This document shows positions 1 through 12,915 of a stretch of DNA of 64,000 nt, piece by piece. This DNA is from Dasypus novemcinctus (Eukaryota > Chordata > Mammalia > Cingulata > Dasypodidae). A program made the translations under genes and the position numbers. How positions within the stretch are numbered: the stretch's first letter is position 1; every line of letters begins with the position of its first letter. The stretch is taken from contig NC_080682.1 of NCBI RefSeq assembly GCF_030445035.2, positions 31,106,770-31,170,769 on the forward strand, given 5' to 3'. The notes beneath the pieces are model-generated. The model searched no databases, had not been told where the DNA came from, and was given only the letters and a program-made list of their open reading frames with translations.

Positions 1-293
1 AATCTGGTTCTTTTTATTGTGTCATTTTGCCGTGTCAGCTCTCTGTGTGTGCAGTGCCATTCTTGGGCAAGCTGAACTTTCTTTCACACTGGGTGGCTCT
101 CCTTATGGAATGCGCTCCTTGCATGTGGGGCTCCCCTACATGTGGGACACCCCTGCATGGCAAGGCACTACTTGCATGCATCAGCACTGTGCATGGGCCA
201 GCTCCACGTGGTTCAAGGAGGCCCAGGGTTTGAACCGTGGACTTCCCATGTGGTAGACAGACACCCTATGCATTGGGCCAAGGCTGCTTCCCC
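1..293 (-). mobile_element. DAS-type tRNA-headed SINE, antisense, cut by window edge
   Basis: Reading leftwards from 293 gives the SINE head with a box B-like 'ggtttgaacc' complement near 222-235, then the shared body. It matches the copies at 8928, 11639 and 42971. The 3' tail lies beyond the window. The two overlapping reading frames inside it are SINE shadows, not genes. Confidence 0.85.
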
Positions 294-419
294 CATATAC
301 TTTTAAACAGTCTTTTTGACAGTTCCATTCACTTCAGAATTTTATAGATGTTTCACAGAAGTAGTTTTCCAACTTTATTAGTGCTAAAGTGAATAAATAT
401 TAAAACCTCAATGCAGTAT

Positions 420-783
420 TATGACTCACATTCAAAATGGCTAAAATGACAATAATCAGAACTAATAGGTATTGTTGAGTATGTGGGACAACGATAGCCC
501 TCACACAATGGTAGTACAATGAGAATTGTTATTCCTATTTGGAAAGTGGTATGAAAGTATCTACTATAACTGAGCATATAAATAATGACATAGAGCTAAA
601 AAATTGACTGCTAGTTTTATATCCAAGAAAATGACTGATTATTCACTAAATAGTCATAATAGCATTATTTACAATAACATAAATCTGAAAATAACTCTAA
701 TCCCTATATACATATTATGTCAGACCTGAGGATATTTTTAAAGTATCAGATAGAAATATATTAGATTTTGCAAGCCATAAAGC
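420..783 (+). mobile_element. Old L1 3'-end fragment followed by MER5-like scrap
   Basis: The stretch has the phrases typical of the 3' end of old mammalian L1s (a tract near 660-690 reading 'agcattatttacaataac'). It passes into a short piece ending 'gattttgcaagccataaag', which resembles the hAT-Charlie repeat MER5. The same L1-then-MER5 order occurs at 56565-57200, so the two stretches are probably paralogous copies and not independent insertions. Confidence 0.5.
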
Positions 784-784
784 C

Positions 785-1255
785 TCTTTCATTAATACAG
801 CCTGTGCATAAATTCAAAATTATTTCCAAGTGTGCCTAGTCTCTAGAAATCCAACTAAGTAAAATAGGCCCTACAGTCTTTGAATGTTCAGAAAGGATGT
901 AAAACTGAATGTGTATTCAGGGTTGCATCCAGATGAAATGTGGAGGATATGCTAAATTCAAGCTGTCTTGGAATGTGGGGAATATGTTTTAAATCAAGCT
1001 TACCTGGAGGAAATAACCTATCTAATACTCAGATAAAACACTTGAAGAAACTAACAAAAAGGCTTTTTGCATACAAACACCGTTTGTCTCACTACTCTTA
1101 TTCCCTCTGTATAAAAGGGACCAAAAAATTCCATTTGGGGCTCAGTTTTTATTAGGACAGGAGTCTGCTGAGTCCAGCCGGTTGAAATAAATCAACTTCC
1201 TTCTCAGAGTTCTCGTGTCCTTGCCTTCCATACCGCATATACGTGCCTTCTCTAC
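785..1255 (+). mobile_element. LTR-like repeat, copy 1
   Basis: About 470 bases are clearly homologous to 2330-2795 in the same orientation. Both copies share 'agcctgtgcataaattcaaa', a TATA-like 'tataaaagg', an AATAAA or ATAAA signal and an end in 'acaaca'. This promoter plus poly(A) layout is that of a retroviral-type LTR. It is a fossil of uncertain family, possibly ERVL-like. The short frames inside are not coding. Confidence 0.5.
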
Positions 1256-2329
1256 AACATCATAAGAATTCAAGTTTGTCCCTGCATTGCAACAATGAGA
1301 GGTGATATACATTTGAATTGGAAAGACTTACTATGTTCCTATAAAACTTTCTGGGCTATATTTGAAAATCACTGTTCTAGATTAAATAAATAATCTTCAT
1401 TGGACATAGCAACAGGAATGAAGAATGACCACAACAACAAGAACAAGGAGAAATCTCACAAAATTTTGGTTTAGTGAAAGAAGCCAGATATAATTGTACA
1501 CAAATAATATGATTTCACTTTCACATGGTTAAAACTATATAGAACAAATCTGATAAATTGGACATTAATTTGTGATGGGGTATGTGATTCATTTCTGAGA
1601 TGTTTAGCAATATCCTGTCTTATGCTCTGTATTCTGGATGCACAGATATTTTCTTTTCTGCAAAATCAGATACTGTAAACTATTTATATTATTTTTTAAA
1701 AGGATTCCAAAAAAATTATTCACAATCATATTGTGTTTGATTTCATTAATATTATTCCAATCTCTATAATTTCTTATATAGAATAAGTGTTCAAATGCAT
1801 TTGTAAATTTAATGTAGAATACAAATTTCATCAATTATGTCAATCAATAATTATGTTTTATGTTACTCAAAATGTACTGACTCACATGTAGAATAAAAAT
1901 TTCTTCATCAACTAATGGACAATTCCAGGGGTTCATCAGCATCAGGGATACAATGCATTTTGTTATTAGTAGTGTATAATGAATTCTGTTTCATAATAGT
2001 CCATGCCTCAGGGTCAGGTAACTATTTTCTGAGGAGGTCTTTTATCTAGACAGTTGACTACATAGTATTATTTTGGTTGCAGTACAGTCACTGATGTGGG
2101 CTATGGGTGGGAAGCTCTTTGTCTCTTAAGAGATAACCTAAGCTGTCTGTGACTTGTGGGTTTGGGACGGTAAGAGGCTGCAGTCCTGCCCTTGGTGACC
2201 ATGGCAATGATTCCAGTCCCGGGAGGCCACTTAGCAATGCAAACTCTATATACATACCAGTCAGTCCAGGGAAACTCTGATGGTAGTGATGCTGAAACTT
2301 AAGGGAACTTGGACTTGGCCTCAAATGGG
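1256..2329. other. Non-coding interval between two LTR-like copies
   Basis: I see no retroviral internal genes here. The part around 1480-1580 resembles an old L1 3' tail. The part around 1940-2040 matches 57870-57935: both contain 'ccatgcct' followed by an 'aactattttctgagg' or 'aactattttctgaagg' phrase. That marks it as part of the duplicated left block. The part 2060-2330 is unassigned. Confidence 0.4.
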
Positions 2330-2795
2330 AAATATAATATAGCCTGTGCATAAATTCAAAATCATCTAATTCTGTATCCAAGTGTGCCTAGTCTCCAGAA
2401 ATTCTGTTAAGTGATATGGGCTTTGAATGTTCAGAAAGGATATAAGACTAAATGTGTATTCAAAGTTGCATCCAGACAGAATGTGGGCAAGATGCTAATT
2501 CAAGCTCACCTGAGATGTGGGTGATATGTTAATTCAAAACCTATCTGGTACTCAAGCAAAGATTTAACTAACAAAGAAAGTAGTTTTCTTTGATAAAAGC
2601 ACCATTTGACTCCCCACCCTGTATAAAAGGAACTTGAAAATCTTGTTCAAAGCTCGGGTTTGAAACAGAAAGCTCCGAAGTCCAGCCGGCCATCAATAAA
2701 CCATTTTTCCTTCTCAAAATCATTCCTGAGTCCTGGCCCTTCTATACACAAATAATTGAACATCTCATAACTGTTACAACATCACCAGAAAACCT
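2330..2795 (+). mobile_element. LTR-like repeat, copy 2
   Basis: Second copy of the repeat at 785-1255, alignable over almost its whole length but clearly diverged, so both are old. It has a TATA-like 'tataaaagg' near 2622 and 'atcaataaacc' near 2691. The two copies could be the ends of one decayed element or two separate insertions. No matching target-site repeat was recognised. Confidence 0.5.
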
Positions 2796-5094
2796 TAAAA
2801 TAGATATATATTTCTCATATGCATGCATCTGATGCCTAAATTCCTCTTAAAGACATTGATTTCAATGATGAAAGTGCCATTCTGATTTATAACATAAATC
2901 CCTTTGAAAGAACAATTAGGTTATTCAATATGTAATAATGATGCAGTTATGCAAACTCAGGTTTTAATGTGGAGAATTGGAGGGAAGTTAGATTATACCT
3001 TCTGTGGGGGCAGAAATGTATTGGAATTTAAGTCTGAGTTCTGCTTAAGCAGAGTATGCCCTGACGACACAGATGCACTTGAAGTGAAAATGGGTTCAGA
3101 AAGGAATCAGAAGAAGGTGAGTACAGACACACCCCTGACTCCTCCAAAATGCACATGAGCACTAGATAAGGGTAGGAAACCTCTTGGGTAATACAAGTCT
3201 ATCAGCTTCTTGTGGTTACCTGTTGGACAATTATTAGCAATTACTCAAGTGATTTGTGTTATGCCTCAAAACCATATCCCACAGGAATATTGGGGTATTT
3301 TAGTACTGGAATCATGATGCAAGAATATCAATGAAAAGTAAAAAGGCATTAAAATTGTTACCTAAATAACTTCTCTCAAAATTAAAAATATACTAGTTAC
3401 ACTGAGTTTAATGAGTTTCATAACTTTATTTAGAGCAAGGTAAGCAACCATAAAACAAAATCATATTCCTGTTTACTTCCAAGTGGGACTTTAAAAGAAA
3501 CAGGAAATGATCTTCAGCATTAGAGTGCATAAATTGGCATCTGCCTAATACATCTTATTTTTTTTACATTCAAATTTTGCAATGACTAGATTAGTCAATT
3601 TAAATCAAATGCATTGACATAGAGTTTACACGATATGTGCTTGACTTTTGTACATTATTTTGAAATATAAATCTAGAGTAGATGTTCGATGAACACAAAA
3701 CAAACTTTTTGTTGATATGAAGAAATAATTCAAACATTATAAATATCACTCCAAACCTGAACAATACAGAGAGAATCAGAGAAAGTTATCCTTATTTTCC
3801 TTTTGCTCCCTATAATTGTGCAATATAGTGTTCATGTGACTTACTCTTCATACTAATTCATACACTTCCCATTTTTTAAATGTTAGTTTGATAGATTACA
3901 GTTTCTCTGGAAGGTTACAGAGTTTGTTTTCAAAGAGGGATTATTTAACTGAAAATATTGAGTCTGGCAATTAGAAGTGGTCATGGAAGAGAAGATCACA
4001 GAATATTTGCTGAAGCCAATATAAAAATAATCAGGAACAGTAGGGAAAAATGTAGGGATTAGGGTAGGATTGGTTTTTTATTCAAAGTAAAAAAAATCAT
4101 TTCAGAAATCTTAAAAAATAACTTTCCAGAAATCATGGAAAAAGGGACCAGAACAGAAAATCACAATTATTTGACCCCAGGCTTTCCTATCTCCTGAAAG
4201 TTCAGAGATGAGAAGACAGTTGATGCTAACAAGCAATTCTGTAAAACTGAAAGACTTAAAAACCCAACAAATGTGACTGAAACCTAAACTTGTTTTGCTT
4301 TTAAGAAAATTATACATATACATATATATATTCATATAATGTTTACAAAGTCAGCTGAAATCAATATAACTATCTACCTCCAAATATGGGCCCCTTCTTT
4401 TGTGCTTCCATCTGCTCTAAATCACCTACATTGGAATCCTGCCTTTGTGTAGACATACTAATTGGAAGACTTTTCTCTTTACTTAGAAATCTAAAAATAT
4501 GGGAATAGTAATTTTTAATTTCTAAACAATACTTTAATGTAAACACTTATTAGCCTTCTTTAACTAAACCAAGATAATTATATTTTAAGAAGGATTTGTG
4601 ATCTGGAACTTATGAAGAGTAACTGCTTTGCAATCAATAGAAAATTAAAGTCTGTGAGAATCTAGAGACTGCTAACTACATTTGTTTATTGAGATTATTA
4701 ATAAATGTTTGGATATATGTAATAATATATGAAATATAGTATAGACTCCATTTGTATATTAGATAAGATATGAAAAGTTTCTAGCATTTGGTTAGAACTC
4801 CATAATAGTCTCATTTAAGAGGAAATAATTTTGTCCAAGTCCATTTCTAAGGACTTATTTTAAAGAAACACCTGAAAATACATTTTGTACATATAATTTA
4901 TCTCATCAGATTTGTTCATAATATAAGTTATATATAAACTTTCATTTGGGTGAAATAAATATGAATCAATAGGAAGGAATACAGTGACTCTATCCATAAT
5001 ATTAAATATATGATTATGTTTATTTATGCCCATTTACTGGTTAAAATATAAAATATGACAGTATATACAAGGAAACATGGTTGGGTCGAGGGAC
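2796..5094. other. Gene-free block paralogous to 58471-60470
   Basis: No gene is seen. Positions 2900-3560 match 58480-59180 repeatedly: both have 'tcccacaggaatat' or 'tcccacaggagtac', then a 'ggtattttagta' phrase, then 'aaaaggcattaaaattgt'. The rest, to about 5060, weakly resembles 59330-60460. The pair is best read as a segmental duplication of ordinary intergenic DNA. The 84-residue frame at 2904-3158 has no counterpart kept open in the paralogue, which argues against it being a gene. Confidence 0.6.
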
Positions 5095-5475
5095 CAGCTC
5101 AAGGTTAAGGAGTTGAGCCAAGCGATATGCCTAATAGTCCACAGCTGAACTTGGGAAGAATGTACAGCAGCTGAGAATGATAGAGGAAGCTCATAAAGAG
5201 TCAAGCCCTATGCCACTACTGGGGTCTGGGAGATGGTGAGCCCAGAGAGGAAGGCATGGACCTAGTCAGAGATTGGCTACCATCTTGCTTCACCATAATA
5301 CAGGATTCCAAGTTCACCAGCAATTAACTTTGGTGAGAAACCATCTCTGCAGAGACTTGGTTTGGATATTTCATGAGCTCAGAATTTTAAGCTTAAAACC
5401 TTATAAATTATCCCATTATAAAAGCTAACCCATTTCATTTACTTTACATCAGCCGAACTGTGGCAATCTAAGACA
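5095..5475 (+). mobile_element. MaLR/MLT-like LTR fragment
   Basis: The 3' half has the layout of MaLR-type LTRs: 'accatcttgcttcacc', 'cattataaaagc' and an ending with 'gtggcaatctaagac'. It is an old fossil LTR with no internal region attached. Confidence 0.45.
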
Positions 5476-5499
5476 TTTACTATAACTAAGAGATTAAAA

Positions 5500-7380
5500 A
5501 TGGAGTGGAAAGGTCATTCTTGAGCTTACTTTTATGCAAATATCACAAACCGCCAAAATACACAGAGCCTTAAGAAAAAATTTCCCTCGAAACCCTAAGG
5601 ACATCTAGACACCATAAACAAACCACAAGATAAAGAACTCAGTAAACTATCTAACCTGTAGAAAAATTGGGGTGCCCCAAATATCCATGAAACACAAACA
5701 ACTTATCTAACCCTGTTATTTTTCTTTAAAAACTCTTGCTGAGAAGTGCCAAAACCGGGCATTATTTTGGTTGCTACCTGAATCGGTGTTCCTTGAATTG
5801 CAAATATAAGACCCAAATAAATGCCTTTGTGGCACTGCAGTTAAGTTAGTTGTTTCTCATTTGATATTGTATGGTGTCAGAAGTGAGATCTGAAGTGACC
5901 ACTGATTTGACTCCAAACCGATGGTGGATTCAAGTATGGTATCTGCAAGAAGCCCTTGAGCTCTGTCTTCTACCTAATGGTCTTGGGATCCTGTCAATGA
6001 GTCCTCTTGATTCCAAATATTCCTTTGTTTTGGTTGAGGCTCTGGCCTTTCTGTGGATATTTTCTGGTTAAAGATGTTTGACCTCTGGTGCTTTTGTTTT
6101 GGTCTGGTGGAGGCATCCATTTTGTTTATCTGAACTTTGATTCTTTTGGTTTGGGCTAGTGGGAGCAGTCCTTCTGTGTATTTGTTCTTTGGTTTTGGCC
6201 AGTGTATGTAGCTCTTTTGTGTCTGCTCCTTTTTGGTATAAAAGGAAAATTTCCTTGTCTGGTGAGTGTTTGAATCGAATTAAAAAATTCTCACCTCAAT
6301 ATTGAGCTCTTTTTCAGGAGAGGGCTGCCACCCTAACAATCAATTTGATTTATGTTTTGACTGTGAGCAATCAAATAATTATTTTGGTGGGCACAAGATG
6401 AGCATGTAAATGCTATTAAAGTGCCCACCACCTTTTGAGGAGAAAAATTAACTTCCAAACAACAAGACTCCCATGAAAGTAAAGGTGGTCATGGAAAGGC
6501 TAGATTGACACTAGGTCACTAAGTCATCCTTATTACAATTTTTATTCAGCTAAAGGTGCCTGGTCATTGGTTGGACAACTAGAGCACAGGCTGCTTTCTA
6601 GGTAAAACAAGTATTCATGAAAGTTACACTGTAAATCATGGCACTTGCCCAAATTCAAGATAATTCCTCTCTGGTTTAGGATTTAGAATTGCTCACAATT
6701 AGAACTAACCAAAAGAATGGGTTCCAATTCCTAAGAACTCCAATGAATCACAACAGCTAATTTAATGTGCAAAAAATATGGTCCTGTATCATGTAAATTC
6801 TTATCCCATTCATCCTGGTGCACTAGAGGAAATCTAAAATCAAGATGGCCACTAATGGAATCTTTTGTTAAGACTAAATTGGTATATTTGCACATTTTAC
6901 AGGAAAATAGAGTTTCTAAAACTAAGCAACCCAAATGGGACACTTATTTTAATTTGTAATTGAAAGCTTCCAATTGTAGAAATAATTCTAAAATTGCCTT
7001 TTCAAGAAACAAATACTAAATTTACAAAGATGAACAAAGACTTAGATAAGCACATTATCAAACTTGAAATATCTGGAACTCCTGGTTCTGACTGTTCTAA
7101 TCCTCCTTTAAACACCTCCTATCTTTCTCCTCTATATCCTAGCCTGAACAAACTCCCATTCTATAGTGATAATCCTATGAGAAGACCCAGTGATTTTGCA
7201 AAATAATTCAATCTTGTCATTCAGACTTATTAGCCTGGATACTCAGATCTTTACCATTTAACTCATCTGATTGCTTGTGAAGATCATGCCAAAGTCTGGA
7301 TAAACAAAGCAAATTGGAGAGATCTCTTAAATGACTTTTCAATATAAGAAACTACTGACAAACTGAAACACTTAAGCTAG
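5500..7380 (+). mobile_element. Fossil ERV1-type provirus fragment (LTR, leader, gag remains)
   Basis: An LTR-like 3' part (about 5500-5868) contains a poly(A)-signal region near 5815. It is followed directly by a primer-binding-like 'tggtgtcag' and a leader. Farther on, several stretches look like decayed gammaretrovirus-type gag, including matrix-like and capsid-like parts around 6765-7330. No pol or env was recognised and no second LTR is present. The element is old, incomplete and clearly broken. The class I (ERV1) assignment is inference from leader and gag style. Confidence 0.5.
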
Positions 7381-7384
7381 CTAT

Positions 7385-10037
7385 AGCAGTTTGATATGGT
7401 TATGAATTCCAAAATTAGATATTGGATTATGTTTGTGATCTGGTCTGTCCTTGAGTTATGATTGGGGCTTTGACTGGGCCACATCATTAGGGCATCGAGT
7501 CCCTGTCCCTTGGTGGGTGGAGACTCACAGACAAAAGGCATGACAAAGGGACAGAGTTGAGTATTCTTAATGTTGGAGTTTGATGCTGAAGTCTTAAGTG
7601 GGAGCCCTGGGGAAAGAGACAGAGCTGTTCACCTCCAAGCTGACCTTGTGGAGAAAGCAGAGGAGCTGAGCCCAGAGGAACCCAGGAAGTCTGAACCCTT
7701 GCAGACATTGGCAGCCATCTTGCTCCAACACATGAAAATAGACTTTGCTAAGGGAAGTAACTTATGCTTTATGGGGCTCCTATCCCAAATAAATACCCTT
7801 TGTAAAAAACAACCAATTTCTGCTATTTTGCATCAGTACCCCTTTGGCTGACTAATACAGAATTTGGTACCGAGGACTGGGGAAGTGTTTTTGCAATTTC
7901 CAAAATGCTGGAATGGTTTTATAAATAGAAAAGGAGTATTTTCTAGAGGAATTGTGAGATGCTTGGAAGAAAAGACCTACAGTGCTTTGAAGAGACTGTT
8001 GATAGCAATATGGATGCTAAAAGGAGACTTTTTATGAGGCCTTAGAAGATGAGGAAACTATTATTGGAAAATGGAGGAAAGGTGATCCATGTTTTAAAGT
8101 TGCAGAGAACTTAGCAAGATTAATTCCTGGTGTTTCAGGGAAGGCTGAATTTGAAAATGGTGAGCCTGGGCATTTAGTTCAAGAAATTTCCAAAGTAAAC
8201 CCAGAGACTGTGGCTTGACTTCTGCTTGCATCTTATAGCAAAATGCTAGAAGAGCGATATATACTGAGGAATGAACTGTCAGGCACAAGAAAACCAAAAC
8301 TAATTCTTGAAATGCCAAGTCTCTGGAAATCAAGGTCCCTCCCTGATAAAAGTGGCCCACTTAAAGACTTAACTAAACTGGTAACTTGTAACTCAGGTTT
8401 GAAGATGCAGTTTTCTAGGAAAGACTTGTGGAAAGTCTTACTGTCTGATAACCTGGACCCCTGTTCCCTACATGCCAAACTAATAAGCTTTTTGAGAGAG
8501 CTGTATGGATAAAACCACTGTCAACCTGGAATAAAAGGGACATGGAAAGGAAGGATTGATGTCTTCAAGAGGAAATCCATGGAATCTGAGATCTGAATTA
8601 GGATATCACCTTGAGCCAAGAAAGAAACCCCACCCATGTATACAGAGAAGATGAGTCTGCCCCAGCAGTTGAAGAGGGTGGATGTTCTCACCTAATGTTC
8701 TGGGAAAGTTTTGCTACCTCAGGGTAGAGAGAGGGTGGAGCACATTCCCCAAGGATTAGGGTGGTTAAAGTCAGCACCCCACATGTCTAAGGGGGGTGGA
8801 TCTGCCCCCAAAGTTTAGGGAATGTCAGATGGTCAATTCATTGTTTTGAGAGGTTGAACCTGTATGCCAAATGTTAAGGGGAATGTTGTCTTCCCATCAC
8901 TGTATTAGGGAGGTTAAGATTCTAAGTAAGGAATTGGACTTGGCCCAGTGGGTAGGGCACCCACCTACCACATAGGAGGTCCACAGTTCAAACCCTGGGC
9001 CTCCTTGACCCCTGTGCAGCTGGCCCATGCACAGTGCTGATGTGTGCAAGGAGTGCCGTGCCATGCAGGGGTGTCCCCCATGTAGGGAAGCCCCATGTGC
9101 AAGGAGTGCACCTTGTAAGGAGAGTTGCCCAATGCAAAAGAAAAGTGTAGCCTGCCCAAGAATGGCACTGCACACGTGGAGAGCTGACACAACAAGATGA
9201 TGTAACAAAAAGAAACACAGATTACCGTGCCGCTGTTAAGATAGAAGTGGTCACAGTAGAACACACAGTGAATGAACACAGAGAGCAGAGACTTGGGGGG
9301 GAGGGTAGAGAAATAAATAAAAAAATAAATCTTAAAAAAAAAAACTCTAAGTAAAGACTGGGTAAGTTGTGGCAATCACAATGATACTCTTGGAGGGAGA
9401 GGTCTGGAGTTTGACACCCAGATGCTTGATGAGGGTGGAACCAAGAAAAAGGCCATTGGGCAAGTGTGTGGAAAGGGTGGATTCCCATAAGGCACCAAGG
9501 AGAAGAAGCCATCATCTAAAGAATGACTCTCAGATTGAAATCGAATGGAGGATGCCCTGCAGGTTTATTGAACTGTAGAGGACCCGTGACTCATGTTTCC
9601 CTCACACTTTCTCCTTATTTGTAATGAAAATGTTTATCCTTTGTCTGTCCATTTGTGTTGTGGAAACAGATAAATTGTTTTGTAAGTTTCAGAGGTCTAT
9701 AACAGACAGGATTTTGCCCCAAGACAAATTGTATTTATTTAAAATGATTGTGATATATTTTAGTATTTGCATTGATACTAATTTGTTGTTGTTGTTTTTC
9801 CAAATACTGTAATGTCTTTTTAAAATTCAGAGGTTGGACTACAGGAGTTTCATATGGGTATAAATTCCAAAAATAGATACTGGATTATGTTTGTAATCTG
9901 GTGAACCTGGGTATGATTGAGTTATGTTTAGGGCTTTGATTGGGCCAAGTCATTAGGACATTGAGTCCCCACCCCTTGGTGATTGGGAACTCACAGATAA
10001 AAGGCTTGGCAAATGACAGAGTTGAAGGTTCTTAATC
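7385..10037 (+). mobile_element. Fossil MaLR-type non-autonomous LTR element (LTR-internal-partial LTR)
   Basis: A 5' LTR (about 7385-7860) opens with 'tttgatatggttatgaattcc' style sequence and ends 'ctgactaatacag'. The internal region starts 'aatttggtaccg', the classic MaLR junction phrase. It runs to about 9840, where LTR sequence starts again and is cut at about 10037 by an L1 3' end. A SINE lies inside at 8928-9347. MaLR elements are known to lack intact retroviral genes. This copy is old and broken. The same LTR family recurs in antisense at 12576-12915. Confidence 0.7.
8928..9347 (+). mobile_element. DAS-type SINE nested in the MaLR element
   Basis: Full-length sense SINE: tRNA-like head with 'ttggcccagtgg' and 'agttcaaaccc', body, then an A-rich tail ending near 9347. 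Flanking direct repeats 'tctaagtaa' (before 8928 and just after the tail) are a target-site duplication, which proves insertion into the older LTR element. Reading frames on the minus strand here are SINE shadows. Confidence 0.88.
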
Positions 10038-10712
10038 TCTGGACTGTCCATGTGCCAGCTGAGCCCTGAACCTCAGCAGAATTGCAACACCTACTGTCTG
10101 GTTCTTTGAGCATACCCAGGCCAGCTGATGGGGAAGTGAGAATGGTCAACCACCATACCAGGGATCCAATAGTGTCACAATTGCAAGCAGGAGAAGTGTA
10201 TCCATCAGCCATATGGGATTTAAGCCCTCTCTTTATTTAGAGGTGGAGTTGACATAACCATTCCAGGATCCACAGGCTGGAAGAATAAAATATGGATTGG
10301 TGTGGACTTGCTGGTATTCTACTATAGAACTGTTGTGATTCTAGCAATGGAAGAAATCATATCAATGATGTGGAGACAGTGACCATGGGAGTTGCTGAGG
10401 ACTGGGAGAGGGAGGAAGAGGTGTGAGATAGGGCATTTTTGGGACATGGAGTTGTTCAGAGTTATATTACATGGACAGATGCAGAAAATTGTCTATCCTG
10501 CCATTACCCACTGGGTGGACTAGGGGAGAGTATGAACTATAACATAAACTATGGCCCATGAGGTGTGGCAGTGCTCCAGGGTGAATTTGCCACATTTATG
10601 AAAGGGAATTTTGATGTGGGAGGAGCAGGGGTGGAGAGTGGGGTATATGGGAACCTCTTATGTTTTTTAACGTGATGTTTGTGTGATTGATTTATTCTTT
10701 AAAAAAGAAAAA
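10038..10712 (+). mobile_element. L1 3'-UTR type repeat, sense
   Basis: This is one of at least seven copies in the window of the same lineage-type L1 3' end (others near 24020, 25976, 32490, 33609, 36375, 53870, 58090). Diagnostic phrases are 'gactgtccatgtgccagc', 'gttgctgagg' with a purine-rich run, 'cccactgggtggact' and an ending 'gggaacctctta' before an A/T-rich tail. It is 5'-truncated, with no ORF2 attached. Confidence 0.7.
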
Positions 10713-10724
10713 AATACATTAGAA

Positions 10725-10905
10725 AGGATCAGATGTAGCTAAAGTGATTGAATGCCTGCTTTGTATGTATGAGGCCCCAGGTTTAACCCCCAGTACCTTC
10801 TAAAAACAAACAAATCTCATTGTAGTAGATGTAGTTTAGTGGTTGAACACCTGGTTTCCATGTATGAGGTCCTGGGTTCAATTCCTGGTATCAGCTTAAC
10901 AAAAT
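10725..10905 (+). mobile_element. Short tRNA-derived SINE, dimer
   Basis: Two tandem tRNA-like units, each with 'gatgtag' plus a 'ggttgaacacctg' or 'gattgaatgcctg' arm and a box B-like 'gggttcaattcc' or 'aggtttaaccc', separated by an A-rich linker. It is a different, simpler SINE from the long-bodied DAS type. It is not a functional tRNA gene because the stems are degraded. Confidence 0.65.
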
Positions 10906-11638
10906 ACATTAGAGACATATAATAGCAGATTTGAATTAATGAAAGATACAATTAGTGAATTGGAGGATCAAGCATCAGAATTAATAAACAGGAGAAGAGA
11001 AAGAGAGAAGAATGAAAAAAAAAATGGAACAGGGTCTCAGGGACCCTGTGCATCTGTGATGACAACACAGATGCACACAAACAAACTTGTTATCAATGTC
11101 CCAGAGGGAGAAGAGAATGGAAATGGGACATAAAGAATATTTGAAGATACTATGACCAAAAACTTCTGAACCATTATGAGAAACATAAATATCAATCTCC
11201 AAAAAGGAAAACATACCCTAAACAGAATAAATCCAAATACAACTACTCTGAAATACCTAATATTCAGAATGGCAAATACCAGAGAGAAAGAGAGTATTCT
11301 GCATGATGCAAGGCATCACATACAAGGGACCCTCAATAAGATTAAGTGCCATTCTCTCCTTAGAAACCTTGGAGTTGAGAAGAAAGTGGTATGAAGTGTT
11401 TAAAGTACTGAAAGAGAAAAATTGCTATCCAAGAATTCTTTATCTAGCAAAACTGTCCTTCCAAAGGAAGTGCTACAGTCCAAAAGGAAAAAGCTAGGGT
11501 GAGAGATGAAGAAGACTAGAGAAATGAAGATTATTAGTAAGGGAAACTTAAAGGGTAAAAAGACACAATATTAAGGTAAGAAAACAGAAAGCAAAAGGAT
11601 AAAATGGATATAATAAGTAATGTCATTAAAGTATTACC

Positions 11639-12083
11639 ATTGGGAAGTGGACTTGGCCCAGTGGATAGGGCATCCATCTACTACATGGGATGTCTGCAGT
11701 TCAAACCCCGGGCTTCCTTGACCCATGTGGAGCTGGCGCATGTGCACTGCTTATGCACTCAAGGAGTGCCAGACCATGCAGGAGTGCCACGCCATGTAGG
11801 GGTGTCCCCCACGTAGGAAAGACCCATATATATGCAAGAAGTGCACCATATAAGGAGAGCTGTCCAGCATGAAAGAAAGTGCAGCCTACCCAGGAATGGC
11901 ACTGCACACCCGGAGAACTGATGCAGCAAGATGACATTACAAAAAGAGACACAGATTCCTATGCCACTGTAAACAACAGAAGTGGACAGAAAGAAGAACA
12001 CACAGCAAATGGACACAGAGAACAGACAACTGGGGTGGGGGGGAAGGGGAGAGAAATAAATAAAATAAATCTTTAAAAAATAA
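11639..12083 (+). mobile_element. DAS-type SINE inserted between L1 ORF1 and ORF2
   Basis: Full-length sense copy with head, body and tail. It is flanked by near-identical direct repeats 'aaagtattaccat' and 'aaagtactaacat', so it inserted at the L1 ORF1/ORF2 boundary. All reading frames over it are SINE translations. Confidence 0.88.
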
Positions 12084-12575
12084 TAAAGTACTAACATTGA
12101 CTGTTAATGGATTGCATCCCCATCAAAAGACATAGAATTAATACTATATATATGCCATCTATAAGAGATTAAACTCAGACACAAGGACACAATCAGGCAA
12201 AATGCATTCCATGCAAATAGTAATCAAAAAGATCTGGAATAGGAATACTAATTTCAGGAAAAACAGATTTTATTTTCTGTTTAAAAAATCATTTTTTGGT
12301 ACATATCAATAAAGCATACAATTCATCCAAGGTGTGCAATCAGTGGTAATTGTTATAATCACATTGTTGTACATTCATCACTTCAATCATTAGTAGAGCA
12401 CTTTTGTGATTTCAATAATGCTAATAATTATAAACAGCAAAAAAAAGACAAACAAGAAAATTATTCACCTATCAATATCTATTTCCCCTGCTGTATACAG
12501 AAGCTATTTCTGGCTATTCTTGTACTAGTATTTATTTATTAAGCCATTTTATTGAGATATATTCACATATCATAT

Positions 12576-12915
12576 ATATTAGTCAGCCAAAGGGGTGCTG
12601 ATGCAAAATATCAGAAATGGGTTGTTTTATATAAAGAGTGTTTATTTAGGGTAGAAGCTTACAGTTACCAGGCCATACAGCACAATTTACCTCCCTCACC
12701 AAAGTCTATTGCTGTGTTTTGGAGAAAGATGGCTGCCAATGTCTATAAGGGTTCAGCTTTCCTGGTTTCCTCTCTTCCCAGGGCTTCCCTCTCTCTGGGG
12801 TCATCTGCTCTATCTCTACAAGATCAGCTGTAGACTATTAGGCAAATGGCTTGTTTCTCTTCCTGGGAACTTCTCTCTTTCCTCACAACTAAGGTCCTCT
12901 ATGTGCTTACTTCCT
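12576..12915 (-). mobile_element. MaLR-type LTR 3' part, antisense
   Basis: Its complement matches the 3' part of the LTR at 7385-7860, including the terminal 'ggctgactaata' and the AAATAAA-bearing stretch. It is an old fossil LTR fragment inside the 3' end of the antisense L1. It stops abruptly at 12915, where SINE body starts. Confidence 0.65.

Noticed and set aside
10725-10905. tRNA genes, because of box A and box B-like sequences here and at 50396, 53645 and 59192
   Set aside because: The units are tandem or tailed by A-rich DNA, repeated across the window and lack a paired cloverleaf; they are SINEs.
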